Source: Novosphingobium sediminicola
GTDB taxonomy: Bacteria; Pseudomonadota; Alphaproteobacteria; Sphingomonadales; Sphingomonadaceae
Direction of reading: 5' to 3'
DNA: 64,000 bases
Assembly (NCBI RefSeq): GCF_014196525.1
Contig: NZ_JACIDX010000002.1
Span: forward strand, 186,001 to 250,000
The notes beneath the pieces were generated by a model that worked only from the letters and a program-made list of their open reading frames with translations, was not told where the DNA came from and did no database searches. Positions 1 to 8,770 of the stretch are shown here, in pieces; the stretch's first letter is position 1; each line of letters begins with the position of its first letter. Both the position numbers and the translations under genes were made by a program.

Positions 1-717
1 CCCCGCTTTTTATTCGAGGCCCGTTTGTCCGGGCTTTTCGAGCAATCTCCACTCGCTATTTCAAAGACGCCGCCCCGACCTGGTGATTGGGCGCCTCCTC
101 AAGCGCCAACCAACCAAATGCGGATATAACCGGTGAAACGCGGAGAGGCGTGTGGCTATCCGTATTATTGCTAGGTAAAGACATAATAGCATTAACCATC
201 GAGGTCCAGAGTCATCATTTTGGCTATCCTGTCAGGATCGCAATGAAGCGGCGTCTTTCTAACAAATTTGCAGATCGAGACGCAGTTTAATCAATACAAT
301 CTCTTATTTTTCATTGCTTTTCTTTCCCCTCGTCATGACCCAGGATACTAACGCCATACGCGCAGAAGCCCTTTCGGCCTCTGCGCGCAGGGCCATCAGC
401 CCACTCTCGGGAAAAAGACGGGTTCCTGCCCCGCGCCCGCGCCCAAAATGCCCATTCCCGCTCCCCTCGTATGTTTGCGGATCGCTAGGCAGGAAGTGGG
501 CGGGCACATTGCAGGCGGCAGGTAATTCGCATCGCCCCCACCCCCGCCGCCATGCGGATTGCCTGCTACCAAGCGCAATTTGCGCTGTCCAAATTTTGCT
601 CGGGCAGAAGACTGTACATGGCGTTTCCCCCGATGCCGGTTCAGGCGGGACCGTGCCTTGTGCATGGTCCCAAAGGAATAATTCGCCGATTTTCAAAAGG
701 TATGAGCAGGCACCGCG
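1..717. other. Intergenic region without a convincing gene
   Basis: No frame here encodes a protein with recognisable domains, a signal peptide or a good ribosome binding site. The short open frames on both strands overlap each other and have low-complexity, Arg/Pro-rich or non-coding-looking composition. The stretch around 150-330 is clearly more AT-rich than the surrounding genes, so promoter elements for the CYTH-CHAD gene or an unseen small RNA could lie here. The left end carries a small terminator-like hairpin, annotated separately. Confidence 0.55.
17..38 (+). terminator. Probable Rho-independent terminator of a gene left of the window
   Basis: GCCCG (19-23) pairs with CGGGC (30-34) around a 6-nt loop, extended by weaker pairs at 17-18, and is followed directly by four T residues at 35-38. 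Its position suggests it ends a plus-strand transcript that begins before the window. Confidence 0.5.
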
Positions 718-2274
718 ATGCAGAATGGCGGCCCGGTTCCCGAACTTGCGAAAGACGTCATGAAGAATGCTCCTATCGAGATCGAGATCAAACTGAATGC
801 CTCACCCGCCATGCTGGCGGCGCTGGAACGCCATCCTTGCCTTGCGGGAAGCGGCAGGAGCGGCCGTTTCATCACGACCTATTTCGACACATCGGACCGC
901 TTGCTCGAACAGGCGGGCATCAGTCTGCGCATCCGGTCCCGTCCGGGCAAACGAGAACAGACCGCCAAAGTCATGTCGCTGCCCTGCGGCACCGTGCATC
1001 GCGAGGAATGGACCACCTCGCTGACCGGCAAGATGCCCCAGATCGAGACGTTTCCCGCGCCGATCCGCGAAAGATTATGCCGTATTCTGGGCCACAATGA
1101 TGTCCGCCCCACCTCGATCAGCCGGATTACGCGCCTTACGCGCCATATTCAGGCCGGCGACTCGAGCGTCGAGGTCGACTTTGACACCGGCACCCTTGCC
1201 GCAGGGGATCAGACCGAACAGGTTTGCGAACTGGAACTCGAACTGGTCAAAGGGCGCCTCCGCGATCTGTTGAGGCTTGCGCTGGACCTACCGCTCGGCC
1301 CCGATCTCCAATGGTCGGTGGTCAGCAAGTCCAAGCGATGCGCATGGCGGACCTGTGCGAACGGCCATATGGAAAGAGCAGCACAGGAACCGATCCTGTC
1401 GGAAGCGATGAATGTGACCGAGGGCTTTCACGCGATCGGCTGGAACTGCCTTTATCAATTGCTGGCCAATTATCCGCTGGTTGTGGCCAGCGGCCACCAT
1501 GAGGCCATCCACCAATGCCGCATCGCCATTCGGCGGATGCGGGTTGCCTTTGACCTCTTTGGCCAATGTTTGCCGGAAAGGGAAAGGCACCGGCTGAAAG
1601 CAGGCATCAAAGCGGTCGGCGGCGTTCTGGGCAAGGCGCGCGATCTCCACGTCCTGCATCTGCGCCTGATGGAGCACGCCGAAGATGCCGGGGCGCAGGC
1701 CGTGCTGGCCGTCATCGACAAGGCGCAGGGCGAAGCAGTGCAGGAAGCCGCGCGTGTACTGGCCTCCACCTCGTTTCAGCGGCTGCTTTTCGAACTGGCG
1801 CTGAGCATAGAGACGGGCAATCCGGGCAACAGGGAGGGTGATTTGCCGCTGGGCCCTTTTGCCGCGCAATGCCTGTCGCGCAAGCGGCACCAATTGGTGT
1901 TCGAAGACCGGCGAATCGACGCATTGGGCAGACGCAAGATCCATCGCCTGCGCATTCGGGCAAAGGACATGCGCTACTCTGCCTGCTTTTTCCGATCCTT
2001 ATGGCCCAAATCGGCGGAAAAGAGCGGAAAAAAACCTTTCATTTCCTGCCTCGAACGATTGCAGGACAAGCTGGGCAAGCTCCACGACCATGCGATTACG
2101 TCAGACCGATTCGGCCTTTTTGCCGATAATCCTGACCCTATCGCGACGGCTCAGATGGCAGCGGAGCTAAAAAGATTGCTTTCTTTGCAAAATGGCAATT
2201 GCGAAAAGCTAATCCGACAGGCGGACGAGGCGCTGGCCCATGTCCGCGGAGCCGCGCGATGGTGGCTGGCGTAA
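718..2274 (+). CDS. CYTH and CHAD domain-containing protein
   Basis: A 518-aa cytoplasmic protein with an N-terminal CYTH domain (about residues 18-205), the fold of triphosphate tunnel metalloenzymes that bind inorganic triphosphate or polyphosphate. The diagnostic ExExK motif is visible as EIEIK at residues 21-25. A C-terminal helical CHAD domain (about 230-510) has the His/Arg-rich first helix IHQCRIAIRRMR and a second HRLRIRAKDMRY motif; CHAD domains bind polyphosphate. CYTH-CHAD fusions are usually this length. An alternative start at 760 places the ExExK motif closer to the N-terminus as in most relatives, and neither start has a strong ribosome binding site. It stands alone, with no polyphosphate kinase nearby. 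A role in polyphosphate or triphosphate metabolism is family inference. Confidence 0.9.
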   Translation: MQNGGPVPELAKDVMKNAPIEIEIKLNASPAMLAALERHPCLAGSGRSGRFITTYFDTSDRLLEQAGISLRIRSRPGKREQTAKVMSLPCGTVHREEWTTSLTGKMPQIETFPAPIRERLCRILGHNDVRPTSISRITRLTRHIQAGDSSVEVDFDTGTLAAGDQTEQVCELELELVKGRLRDLLRLALDLPLGPDLQWSVVSKSKRCAWRTCANGHMERAAQEPILSEAMNVTEGFHAIGWNCLYQLLANYPLVVASGHHEAIHQCRIAIRRMRVAFDLFGQCLPERERHRLKAGIKAVGGVLGKARDLHVLHLRLMEHAEDAGAQAVLAVIDKAQGEAVQEAARVLASTSFQRLLFELALSIETGNPGNREGDLPLGPFAAQCLSRKRHQLVFEDRRIDALGRRKIHRLRIRAKDMRYSACFFRSLWPKSAEKSGKKPFISCLERLQDKLGKLHDHAITSDRFGLFADNPDPIATAQMAAELKRLLSLQNGNCEKLIRQADEALAHVRGAARWWLA

Positions 2275-2558
2275 TGGAATAGAGGGCCGAGAAAAAGCTG
2301 AGGTTTTCGAAATACATATATGCAAAAAATATGATGCAGCCCTCTGCACGAGGCGAAAATCAAACCCTGCAACGAGGCATTCAGAGCGGATGTCCGGTTA
2401 ATATGCGCGCACTTAAATCCTTAACATTACTTAACAATTAGATGTGCAATCGAATGTTTACATGGAAATAAGTGGATGTGCAGGGTATATCGAGTGGATC
2501 GGGCGGCGCCTCCCCAAACAGAACAGACGGCGCTCCGAGTGGGATGAGGAGAAGGGTG
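2275..2558. other. Intergenic region, AT-rich 3' part
   Basis: About 280 bases between the CYTH-CHAD and GAF-PAS-GGDEF-EAL genes. The part from 2395 to 2475 is AT-rich, with repeated CTTAACA-type steps, and probably carries the promoter of the downstream gene. I see no clear hairpin or gene. Confidence 0.4.
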
Positions 2559-4799
2559 ATGCAGCACCCAGAGGTTGCGATAGACGAAAACGAACGGTTG
2601 CTGGCGTTGGCCGAATATCAGGTCGACCCGGCCGAAGGTCTGCAAAGTCTTCAGCCCATCGTCGATATGGCCGCCCGCCTGTTCAACTGCGCCGGGGCCG
2701 GGGTGAACATGGTGGGGCGCAACAACGTCACCCATGCCGCCAGTTTCGGCATTTGCCCATCGCGCCTTGCCCGTGAAACCAGTTTCTGCGGCCATGCGAT
2801 CAATCAGGACGGCATCATGCTGGTGCCTGATGCGGCCAAGGACGAACGTTTTCACGACAATCCGCTGGTGATGGCGGGCATGCTGCGCTTTTACGCCGGG
2901 ATCGCGCTGCGTTCTCCATCCGGGCATGCGCTGGGCGCGCTGTGCCTGCTTGACCCGGCCCCCCGCGCGGACGGCGCCTTTGATGCACAGGACCGCGAAA
3001 GACTGCTGCAACTGGCCGAAATGGTGTCCGACCGGCTGGAATTGCGCCGGATCGCGATCAGCGCAAGCGAAGGCTCGGGCCTGCTTCTGCAGGCAAACCG
3101 CGCCACCGCGCCCAGCGCAATCCTGAGTTGCGACGAGCGAGGCTTTCTGACCGCCTGCAATCCGGAAGCGGCGCTGATGTTCGGTTGGTCGCAAGAAGAC
3201 ATGATCGGTGCGCCCTTCGACCACCTGTTGACCGAGGAACACCGCAGCATCACCCGCGCCGGAATGCGACGCGCCCTGCAAGGCCGTATGCCCGAGGCCG
3301 ACACGACCATGCTTGTCGCCCGGCGCAAGGACGGCAGCCAGTTTCCCGTCGAATTGCACTGGTCGCACTGGCAGGAAGGCGATCAGACCGCCTTTGGCAT
3401 CATCGTGCGCGACCTGTCTCATGCCCCAACCGATCGCGCCACGCTGAACCGGCTGGTCCATTACGACAATACCACCGGCCTGCCTGATCGCAGCCTGCTG
3501 TTCCGCCATATTGACGAGGCGCTGGGGCGCGGCGAAGACCTGTCCATGATCATCACCGATCTGTCGGGGATGAGCGATGTCAACAATACGCTGGGCCATG
3601 CTCTGGGCGATCAGGTGCTGCGCCAGGTGGGCGAACGCATCCGGGCCAGCGCGCCTGAGGCGGCGCTGGTCGCACGCAAGACCGGCAACAAATTCGCCTC
3701 AGTGCTGAAGACGCGCGATCCGATAGCCTTGGGGCACATCGCAAGGGCGATCAACGCGGCTCTGGCCGAACCCTTTGCCATTGCCGGGCAGGAAGTCCTG
3801 ATCGGCAGCTATTGCGGGATGGCCATTGCGCCAAAGCGGCTCTCCAATTCCCAAAGCACACCGGAGCGCGAGTTTTCCTGCAACGATGCGCCGGATCGCG
3901 AATTCACCTCCGAAGAACTGGTGGGCGATGCGGAACTGGCGCTGCATCAGGCCTATGGACTGGGGCGCGGCCATGTCTGTTTGTTCATGCCCCAGATGCG
4001 GGCGCAGGCGGTTACGCGGCGGCAATTCCAGATGGAACTGCGCCATGCCTTTGTGGACGGGCAGTTCGCACTGTTCTACCAGCCCCAGATCGATATGGTC
4101 GACGAGCGTGTGACCAGCGCCGAGGCCCTGATCCGCTGGCACCATCCGGTGCGCGGCCTGCTGCTGCCCGGTGCCTTTCTCGATGCGCTGGAGGCCGGGT
4201 CGCTGGCCGGGGAAGTCGGCAATTGGGTGCTCGACACCGCCTGCGCGCAGGCGGCAAAATGGCGCCGTCAACAGCCCGACTTCGGCATCAGCGTCAATCT
4301 GTCGGCAGCCCAGTTCAAGCAAGGCAATCTGCCCGCTGTGGTGGCCGCGGCGCTGCTGCGCCACGATCTGCCCGCCGATGCGCTTGAGCTGGAAATCACC
4401 GAGAACATCATCCTTAACGATCAGAGCGACATCCTGGAACAATTGCGGGCGATCCGCGCAACCGGCGTCCGCCTGTCCTTCGACGATTTCGGCACCGGCT
4501 TTGCCTCGCTCAACCTGCTCAGCACCTATCCGATCAGCGCGATCAAGATCGACAAGGGCTTCACCCGACTGGGACAGGCCTCGCCGCGCGATCAGGTCGT
4601 CGTTGAGGGGTTGATCGCCATCGCCGCCGGGCTGGGGCTGGAGGTGATTGCCGAAGGCATCGAGGATGAGGCCACCCTGCGCTTTCTGCAACAGCGCCAT
4701 TGCCACAAGGGACAGGGCTATTATTTCGGCCGTCCCTGTTCGATCGATGAATTCGCACGCCTGCATCTGTCCTCTCCGCCGCGTCAGGCCAACGGTTAG
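2559..4799 (+). CDS. GAF-PAS-GGDEF-EAL protein, probable c-di-GMP phosphodiesterase
   Basis: A 746-aa cytoplasmic signalling protein: GAF domain (about 25-165), PAS domain (185-290), GGDEF domain (295-475) and EAL domain (485-740). The GGDEF signature is degenerate (TGNKF at about 375-379), so diguanylate cyclase activity is unlikely. The EAL domain keeps EALIRW (522), the ENII segment, DDFGTG (642), IKIDK and AEGIE, so it should hydrolyse c-di-GMP to pGpG. The inactive GGDEF may act as a GTP sensor, as known for related proteins. The ATG at 2559 is preferred over an upstream GTG at 2472 because AGGAG lies 7 nt in front of it. It lacks transmembrane segments. The next gene downstream is a FixL-like kinase, but a hairpin at 4816-4835 separates them. 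Confidence 0.9.
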   Translation: MQHPEVAIDENERLLALAEYQVDPAEGLQSLQPIVDMAARLFNCAGAGVNMVGRNNVTHAASFGICPSRLARETSFCGHAINQDGIMLVPDAAKDERFHDNPLVMAGMLRFYAGIALRSPSGHALGALCLLDPAPRADGAFDAQDRERLLQLAEMVSDRLELRRIAISASEGSGLLLQANRATAPSAILSCDERGFLTACNPEAALMFGWSQEDMIGAPFDHLLTEEHRSITRAGMRRALQGRMPEADTTMLVARRKDGSQFPVELHWSHWQEGDQTAFGIIVRDLSHAPTDRATLNRLVHYDNTTGLPDRSLLFRHIDEALGRGEDLSMIITDLSGMSDVNNTLGHALGDQVLRQVGERIRASAPEAALVARKTGNKFASVLKTRDPIALGHIARAINAALAEPFAIAGQEVLIGSYCGMAIAPKRLSNSQSTPEREFSCNDAPDREFTSEELVGDAELALHQAYGLGRGHVCLFMPQMRAQAVTRRQFQMELRHAFVDGQFALFYQPQIDMVDERVTSAEALIRWHHPVRGLLLPGAFLDALEAGSLAGEVGNWVLDTACAQAAKWRRQQPDFGISVNLSAAQFKQGNLPAVVAAALLRHDLPADALELEITENIILNDQSDILEQLRAIRATGVRLSFDDFGTGFASLNLLSTYPISAIKIDKGFTRLGQASPRDQVVVEGLIAIAAGLGLEVIAEGIEDEATLRFLQQRHCHKGQGYYFGRPCSIDEFARLHLSSPPRQANG

Positions 4800-4815
4800 G
4801 GCTCCCCAGCGGCAC

Positions 4816-4835
4816 GGGCGGCTTCATCGCCGCCC
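4816..4835 (+). terminator. Hairpin after the EAL gene, possible terminator
   Basis: GGGCGGC (4816-4822) pairs with GCCGCCC (4829-4835) around a 6-nt loop, 17 bases past the stop codon of the GGDEF-EAL gene. No T-run follows (ATAAA), so it may be a pause or stabilising hairpin rather than a full terminator. Confidence 0.4.
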
Positions 4836-4906
4836 ATAAACCGACGCATTGCGGTGTCCGTCCGTCGCTGAAATGCGGGGGCGGCATTGCCGATTATCCA
4901 AAATGG

Positions 4907-6844
4907 ATGTATTTTTATCCGTATTGGAGAGGATCGCTGCGCCCTGCCAACCGCATGGCCCGCCGCACCGGGGGAGACAAAGCCATCGCGATAGGAGGAT
5001 GGGACAACTCGGTCAGATTTCGCTACGGCATCGCCGTGATCAGCGTGCTGATTGCGGCTATCCTGCGCTTGATGATGGACCCGTTCATCGGCGAGCGAGC
5101 CGCCTATCTTCCCTTTACGCTTGTGGTCCTGATCACGGTCCTGTGGTGCGGTCCGGGGCCTGCGCTTCTGACCAGCGTGCTCTCGCTCTGCTTCGGCTTT
5201 CTGTTTGCCCAGAGCGAAAGCGTGGGAATGAGCGAACTCGTTCAATCCACGCTTTTTCTGGCGACAGCAGGCGGCATAATCACGGTTGGCGAAATCGCCA
5301 ATACGTACCGTCGTAAACTTATTCAAACCAATCTGGAATCACAAAGGCGCGCCGAGCAGTTCGCGCAGGCCGCCGAAGAGCTCAACCTGCTGATCGACGG
5401 TACGCCGGGACTTGCGATCTATATGCTGGACCCGAGCGGCCGGGTGGTGATCTGGAACAAGGGCGCCCAGCGCCTGAGCGGGTGGAGCGAAGAAGAGGCT
5501 CTGGGCAAACATACTTCCATTTTCTATCCCGCCCCCCTGCTTGCTGCGGGCAGGCCGGAGACGGATCTGGCGCAGGCCCGCAGCGAAGGCCGTATCGAAG
5601 GCGAAGGATGGCGGCTGCACAAGGATGGCACCACCTTTCTGGCCGCTTTCTCGATCACCGCGCTTTATGACGAAAAGGGCAGCCTGCGCGGATTTGCCGA
5701 GATCGTTTCCGACATCACCCGGCGCCGCGCCGACGAAAATGCCCTGCTGGCCCGCGAAAGCCTGTTGACCTCGATCCTCTCGACCGTGCCCGACGCCATG
5801 GTGGTGATTGATGCCCACGGGGTGATCCTCTCCTTCAGCGATGCGGCCCAGACGATGTTCGGTTATGAGGCGCAGGAGGTTGTCGGGCGCAATATCAGCA
5901 TCCTGATGCCCGCCCCCGATTGCCATCGCCACGATCTCTATCTGCGCCGTTATCTTGAAACCGGCGAAAAGCGGATCATCGGCAAGGGGCGCGTGGTTTT
6001 CGCCCAGCGCAAGAATGGCACCACCTTTCCCGTCACCCTGTCGATCGGCGAGGCGCGCGATGGCGAGCAACATATCTTCACCGGCTTTCTACAGGATTTG
6101 ACCGAGCGGCTTCAGGCCGAAGAACGCCTCGAATCGCTGCAATCCGAACTGATCCATGTTTCCAGAATCAGCGCCATGGGGGCGATGGCCTCCACACTGG
6201 CCCACGAGTTGAACCAGCCCATCGCCGCCGTGGTCAATTATGTTCAGGCCGCCCATAACCAGATCGCAGGACCGCAGGACTGGGATCTGGCGGCCATGCG
6301 CGAAGCGCTTGACGATGCGGCCCGGAACGCCCTGCGCGCAGGCCAGATCGTGCGCCGCCTGCGCGCCTTTGTGACGATGGGCACCGTCGAGCGCACGGTT
6401 GAAACGCTGCCCTCCGTCATCAACGAGGCATGCGCGCTTGCGCTGATGGGCGCGCGCGAACAGGGCGTTCACACCTATTTCGATCTGGGCCCGGACGCCT
6501 TGACGGTTCTGGCTGATCGCATTCAAATTCAACAGGTTATCATCAACCTCATCCGCAATGCCTGCGAAGCGATGGCCGACAGTGCCGAACGCCGACTGCG
6601 GATCGAGGCCCATCCCTATGGCACCGAATTTGCCAGAGTGACGATCAGCGATTCGGGCTGCGGCATCGCGCCCGCCATTCATGATCAATTGTTCAAGGCG
6701 TTTTCCAGCACCAAGCCGGATGGCATGGGTCTGGGCCTGTCAATCTGCCGCACGATTATCGAGGCCCACGAAGGCAAAATCTGGCTGGAAACCCGCGAAG
6801 GACGGGGCACAAGCTTTCACTTCACGCTGCCCCGCGCAAAATAA
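4907..6844 (+). CDS. FixL-like haem-PAS sensor histidine kinase
   Basis: A 645-aa membrane-anchored kinase. Residues 37-128 contain three to four hydrophobic segments like the DUF4118 sensor membrane domain. PAS 1 spans about 155-275 and PAS 2 about 283-400. PAS 2 closely resembles the oxygen-sensing domain of FixL: His342 lies where the proximal haem ligand sits, with Arg348 and Arg362 at +6 and +20, the spacing of Arg206 and Arg220 in Bradyrhizobium FixL. The position of FixL His214 is Arg356. The HisKA phosphoacceptor is His433 (LAHELNQP), with the HATPase N box NLIRNACEAM (547-556), G1 DSGCG (582-586) and G2 GMGLGL. No FixJ-type regulator adjoins it. The start lacks a good ribosome binding site; ATG 4955 is an alternative. 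Oxygen sensing is inference. Confidence 0.85.
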   Translation: MYFYPYWRGSLRPANRMARRTGGDKAIAIGGWDNSVRFRYGIAVISVLIAAILRLMMDPFIGERAAYLPFTLVVLITVLWCGPGPALLTSVLSLCFGFLFAQSESVGMSELVQSTLFLATAGGIITVGEIANTYRRKLIQTNLESQRRAEQFAQAAEELNLLIDGTPGLAIYMLDPSGRVVIWNKGAQRLSGWSEEEALGKHTSIFYPAPLLAAGRPETDLAQARSEGRIEGEGWRLHKDGTTFLAAFSITALYDEKGSLRGFAEIVSDITRRRADENALLARESLLTSILSTVPDAMVVIDAHGVILSFSDAAQTMFGYEAQEVVGRNISILMPAPDCHRHDLYLRRYLETGEKRIIGKGRVVFAQRKNGTTFPVTLSIGEARDGEQHIFTGFLQDLTERLQAEERLESLQSELIHVSRISAMGAMASTLAHELNQPIAAVVNYVQAAHNQIAGPQDWDLAAMREALDDAARNALRAGQIVRRLRAFVTMGTVERTVETLPSVINEACALALMGAREQGVHTYFDLGPDALTVLADRIQIQQVIINLIRNACEAMADSAERRLRIEAHPYGTEFARVTISDSGCGIAPAIHDQLFKAFSSTKPDGMGLGLSICRTIIEAHEGKIWLETREGRGTSFHFTLPRAK

Positions 6845-6998
6845 AAAGCGCCGCACACCTCGAATAGCCGCGCGCCTATCGGGGACATTCCCAATATCCC
6901 CCGGCATCGGCCTTGGGCAGTTTGGTCAGACCGTCTGGAACAACACAATGTTTGCCGACGCTCCCGCCGAATAGGCCAACCGGATAGGAATGCCTGCG

Positions 6999-7580
6999 AT
7001 GAAACAGCCTTTATCCATCACCATGACCGGGCCGGAACGCGATCTTCGACCGGAGGGTGTTTCGCTCTATTCCTTCGCGCTGGCCTTCGGGCTGATGCTG
7101 TTTTCCGGCCCGCTCTGGGCGCAGCCGCGTCCGGGCGAGAGCTTTCGCTCCGTCATCCCCGTGCCGCCCCAGATACAGAACCCGGTCGAACCGGCCCGGC
7201 CCGCGACGCAAAGAGACAATGACACCTGCTGTCGCCAACCGATGGCGCCCCCGGTCCTGTCGGAAACCCATCCGGGCATGCCCTCGCGCACAAGCTATAC
7301 ATCCACGGGCATATCCACCTCGACGTCCACTTCGATGTCCACCTCAACATACACCTCGACCTACAGTCCTCCTCCCGGCTTTCATTATCAGGCCTGGGCG
7401 GTGGGCAGCGTGCTGCCCCGTGTCTATTGGGGCCGCGGCTATTGGATCGATAATTACTGGTTTTTTGCGCTCAAGGCCCCGCCATGGGAATGCGTTTGGG
7501 TGCGCTATGGCAATGATGCCATGCTGGTAAACAGGCGCAGCGGGGCCATTCTCCAAATCCTGCGCCACAAATTCCGGTAA
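6999..7580 (+). CDS. RcnB family exported protein with Ser/Thr repeat linker
   Basis: About 193 aa. An N-terminal hydrophobic segment ending in a PLWAQ-type cleavage site indicates export to the periplasm. A Pro-rich region is followed by a Ser/Thr/Tyr-only linker (about residues 100-123) encoded by tandem 12-base repeats. The C-terminal 70 residues match the RcnB/YohN-type domain: an aromatic-rich W-G-LP-Y segment, YWIDNYW, a PP-W-WVRYGND motif and a closing RRSGAILQI strand. In E. coli RcnB is a periplasmic protein tied to nickel/cobalt homeostasis; most alphaproteobacterial relatives have unknown roles. An ATG at 6990 is also possible, but the AGGA at about 6983 is better spaced for 6999. 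It is followed by a strong bidirectional terminator. Confidence 0.7.
   Translation: MKQPLSITMTGPERDLRPEGVSLYSFALAFGLMLFSGPLWAQPRPGESFRSVIPVPPQIQNPVEPARPATQRDNDTCCRQPMAPPVLSETHPGMPSRTSYTSTGISTSTSTSMSTSTYTSTYSPPPGFHYQAWAVGSVLPRVYWGRGYWIDNYWFFALKAPPWECVWVRYGNDAMLVNRRSGAILQILRHKFR
7311..7358 (+). repeat. Four tandem 12-base repeats inside the RcnB-like gene
   Basis: Four consecutive 12-mers (7311-7322, 7323-7334, 7335-7346, 7347-7358) of the form AYRTCCACCTCG, each encoding a Ser-Thr-Ser-Thr-like tetrapeptide. They form the hydroxyl-rich linker between the export signal/Pro-rich region and the RcnB domain and could vary in copy number between strains. Confidence 0.75.
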
Positions 7581-7587
7581 AGCGAAG

Positions 7588-7617
7588 GGCGGCCCTCAGA
7601 CTGCGATGAGGGCCGCC
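7588..7617. terminator. Bidirectional terminator between convergent genes
   Basis: A perfect 11-bp stem, GGCGGCCCTCA (7588-7598) with TGAGGGCCGCC (7607-7617), and an 8-nt loop. It fills the 38-base gap between the RcnB-like gene (ends 7580) and the convergent hydrolase gene (ends 7619), so it probably terminates both transcripts. There is no long T-run. Confidence 0.7.
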
Positions 7618-7618
7618 A

Positions 7619-8281
7619 TCACAGCTTCTCACCCAGATGATGGCGAAACCAGATGCTTGCCAGCGTCACCACCTGATCGAGCGTGCTGAACTCCTCAAAG
7701 GACTGGCCCGCTTTGGGGATGATCTGAATATCGCGCCTGCAACGCATATGTTTGAAGGCGATCAGATTGAGATCCGTCACAACCTCGTCGCGCCCGCCCA
7801 CGATCAGCAGGCTGGGCGCCGTCACACGGGCCAGAACTTCCTCTCCGGCAAGATCGGGCCGCCCCCCGCGCGAAACAATGGCCGCAATGCGCGGATTGTC
7901 CGCCCCGGCCACAAAAGCGGCGGCAGCGCCCGTGCTCGCGCCAAAATAGCAGGGCAACAGATGGCACGTGTCGGGCTGGATCGCGGCCCATGCCGTGGCA
8001 AGGCGCAGGCGCGAGGCGAGCAGATCAATGTCGAACACGAGCCTGCGGTCCGCCTCCTCCTCTTCGGTCGTCAAGAGATCGAGCAGTAGCGTGGCCAACC
8101 CATCGGCGCGCAGACGGGCAGCGACGTGGTTGTTGTGCAGGCTGAAACGCGCGCTGCCGCTGCCGTGGGCAAAAATCACCAGCCCCCGCGCCAGGCTCGG
8201 CACATGCAGCGTAGCCTCCAGGACGAGCCCGGAGCCGACACTGACAAAGCGCGGGATGGCGGCGAGCATGGCCGGGGTCAC
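7619..8281 (-). CDS. Dienelactone hydrolase-like alpha/beta hydrolase
   Basis: A 220-aa cytoplasmic alpha/beta hydrolase of the type often fused to or next to phosphoribosyltransferases. Visible features: the strand-loop VIFAHGSGS (oxyanion region), the nucleophile elbow GASTGAAAA and the acid-loop LLIVGGRDEVV. In relatives the catalytic His lies in a PGAxHLFEE-type motif; here the same place reads PKAGQSFEEF, with Gln instead of His, so activity may be lost or altered. The start is a GTG; an ATG three codons later is possible. The gene lies 142 bases downstream of the receiver-domain gene on the same strand and could share its transcript. Confidence 0.75.
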   Translation of the reverse strand: MTPAMLAAIPRFVSVGSGLVLEATLHVPSLARGLVIFAHGSGSARFSLHNNHVAARLRADGLATLLLDLLTTEEEEADRRLVFDIDLLASRLRLATAWAAIQPDTCHLLPCYFGASTGAAAAFVAGADNPRIAAIVSRGGRPDLAGEEVLARVTAPSLLIVGGRDEVVTDLNLIAFKHMRCRRDIQIIPKAGQSFEEFSTLDQVVTLASIWFRHHLGEKL

Positions 8282-8422
8282 AATCCGGACGGCCAGATGT
8301 CCGGCATACGCCCGGCGGACTTGCTTATACCTTTGCCTCGATTGCCCATGTGCAGCCTCCTGACCCCCGCCGGTTGCCGATGCGATACGGGCATGGCCCC
8401 TGTCGGCCCGCCGCCCGGCGCC

Positions 8423-8770
8423 CTAGCGCGTGTTGGCCAGCTCCACCGCAGCCTCGATTTCATTGAGCAGGAAAGGACCGACCAGCGCCTCTTCCTTTTC
8501 CAGCCGCGCTCTGGCCCGGCCATAATCGCCGGTCACCATCAGCACCGGAACGGCATGGCGGTCCGTGATGCGGCGCGCGGCCTCGACGGCACAGCCGGTT
8601 TCGATGTCATCGCCAATAACGATCAGATCGGGCCAATGACGTTCGGCCGCGGCCAGCGCCTGCTGCTGGGTCCAGGCAAGGTCAAAGGAAACAAAGCCCA
8701 ATGCCTCAAGCCTGCTCTGAATAGCGCGACTGATGACCATGTTGTCATCGATGATTAGTGCGTGGTGCAT
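8423..8770 (-). CDS. Single-domain response regulator-like protein, degenerate
   Basis: About 115 aa, one receiver-like domain with no output domain. The acidic pair Asp8-Asp9 is present and a hydrophobic strand precedes Gly53-Asp54-Asp55, so the usual phospho-Asp position is shifted or replaced. The switch Thr (Thr80) is kept, but the conserved Lys before Pro-Phe is Gly (VGPF). Phosphorylation by the normal mechanism is therefore doubtful. The start at 8770 (MHHALIIDD) is chosen because the receiver fold begins there; 63 upstream codon positions in frame look like leader sequence. No kinase is adjacent. It may act as a phosphorylation-independent binding partner; this is inference. Confidence 0.75.
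   Translation of the reverse strand: MHHALIIDDNMVISRAIQSRLEALGFVSFDLAWTQQQALAAAERHWPDLIVIGDDIETGCAVEAARRITDRHAVPVLMVTGDYGRARARLEKEEALVGPFLLNEIEAAVELANTR

Noticed and set aside
87..290. 67-codon plus-strand frame in the left intergenic region
   Set aside because: No ribosome binding site, no domain, unusual composition; not supported as a gene.
314..763. Overlapping frames on both strands before the CYTH-CHAD gene
   Set aside because: They overlap each other and are Arg/Pro-rich without motifs; judged non-coding.
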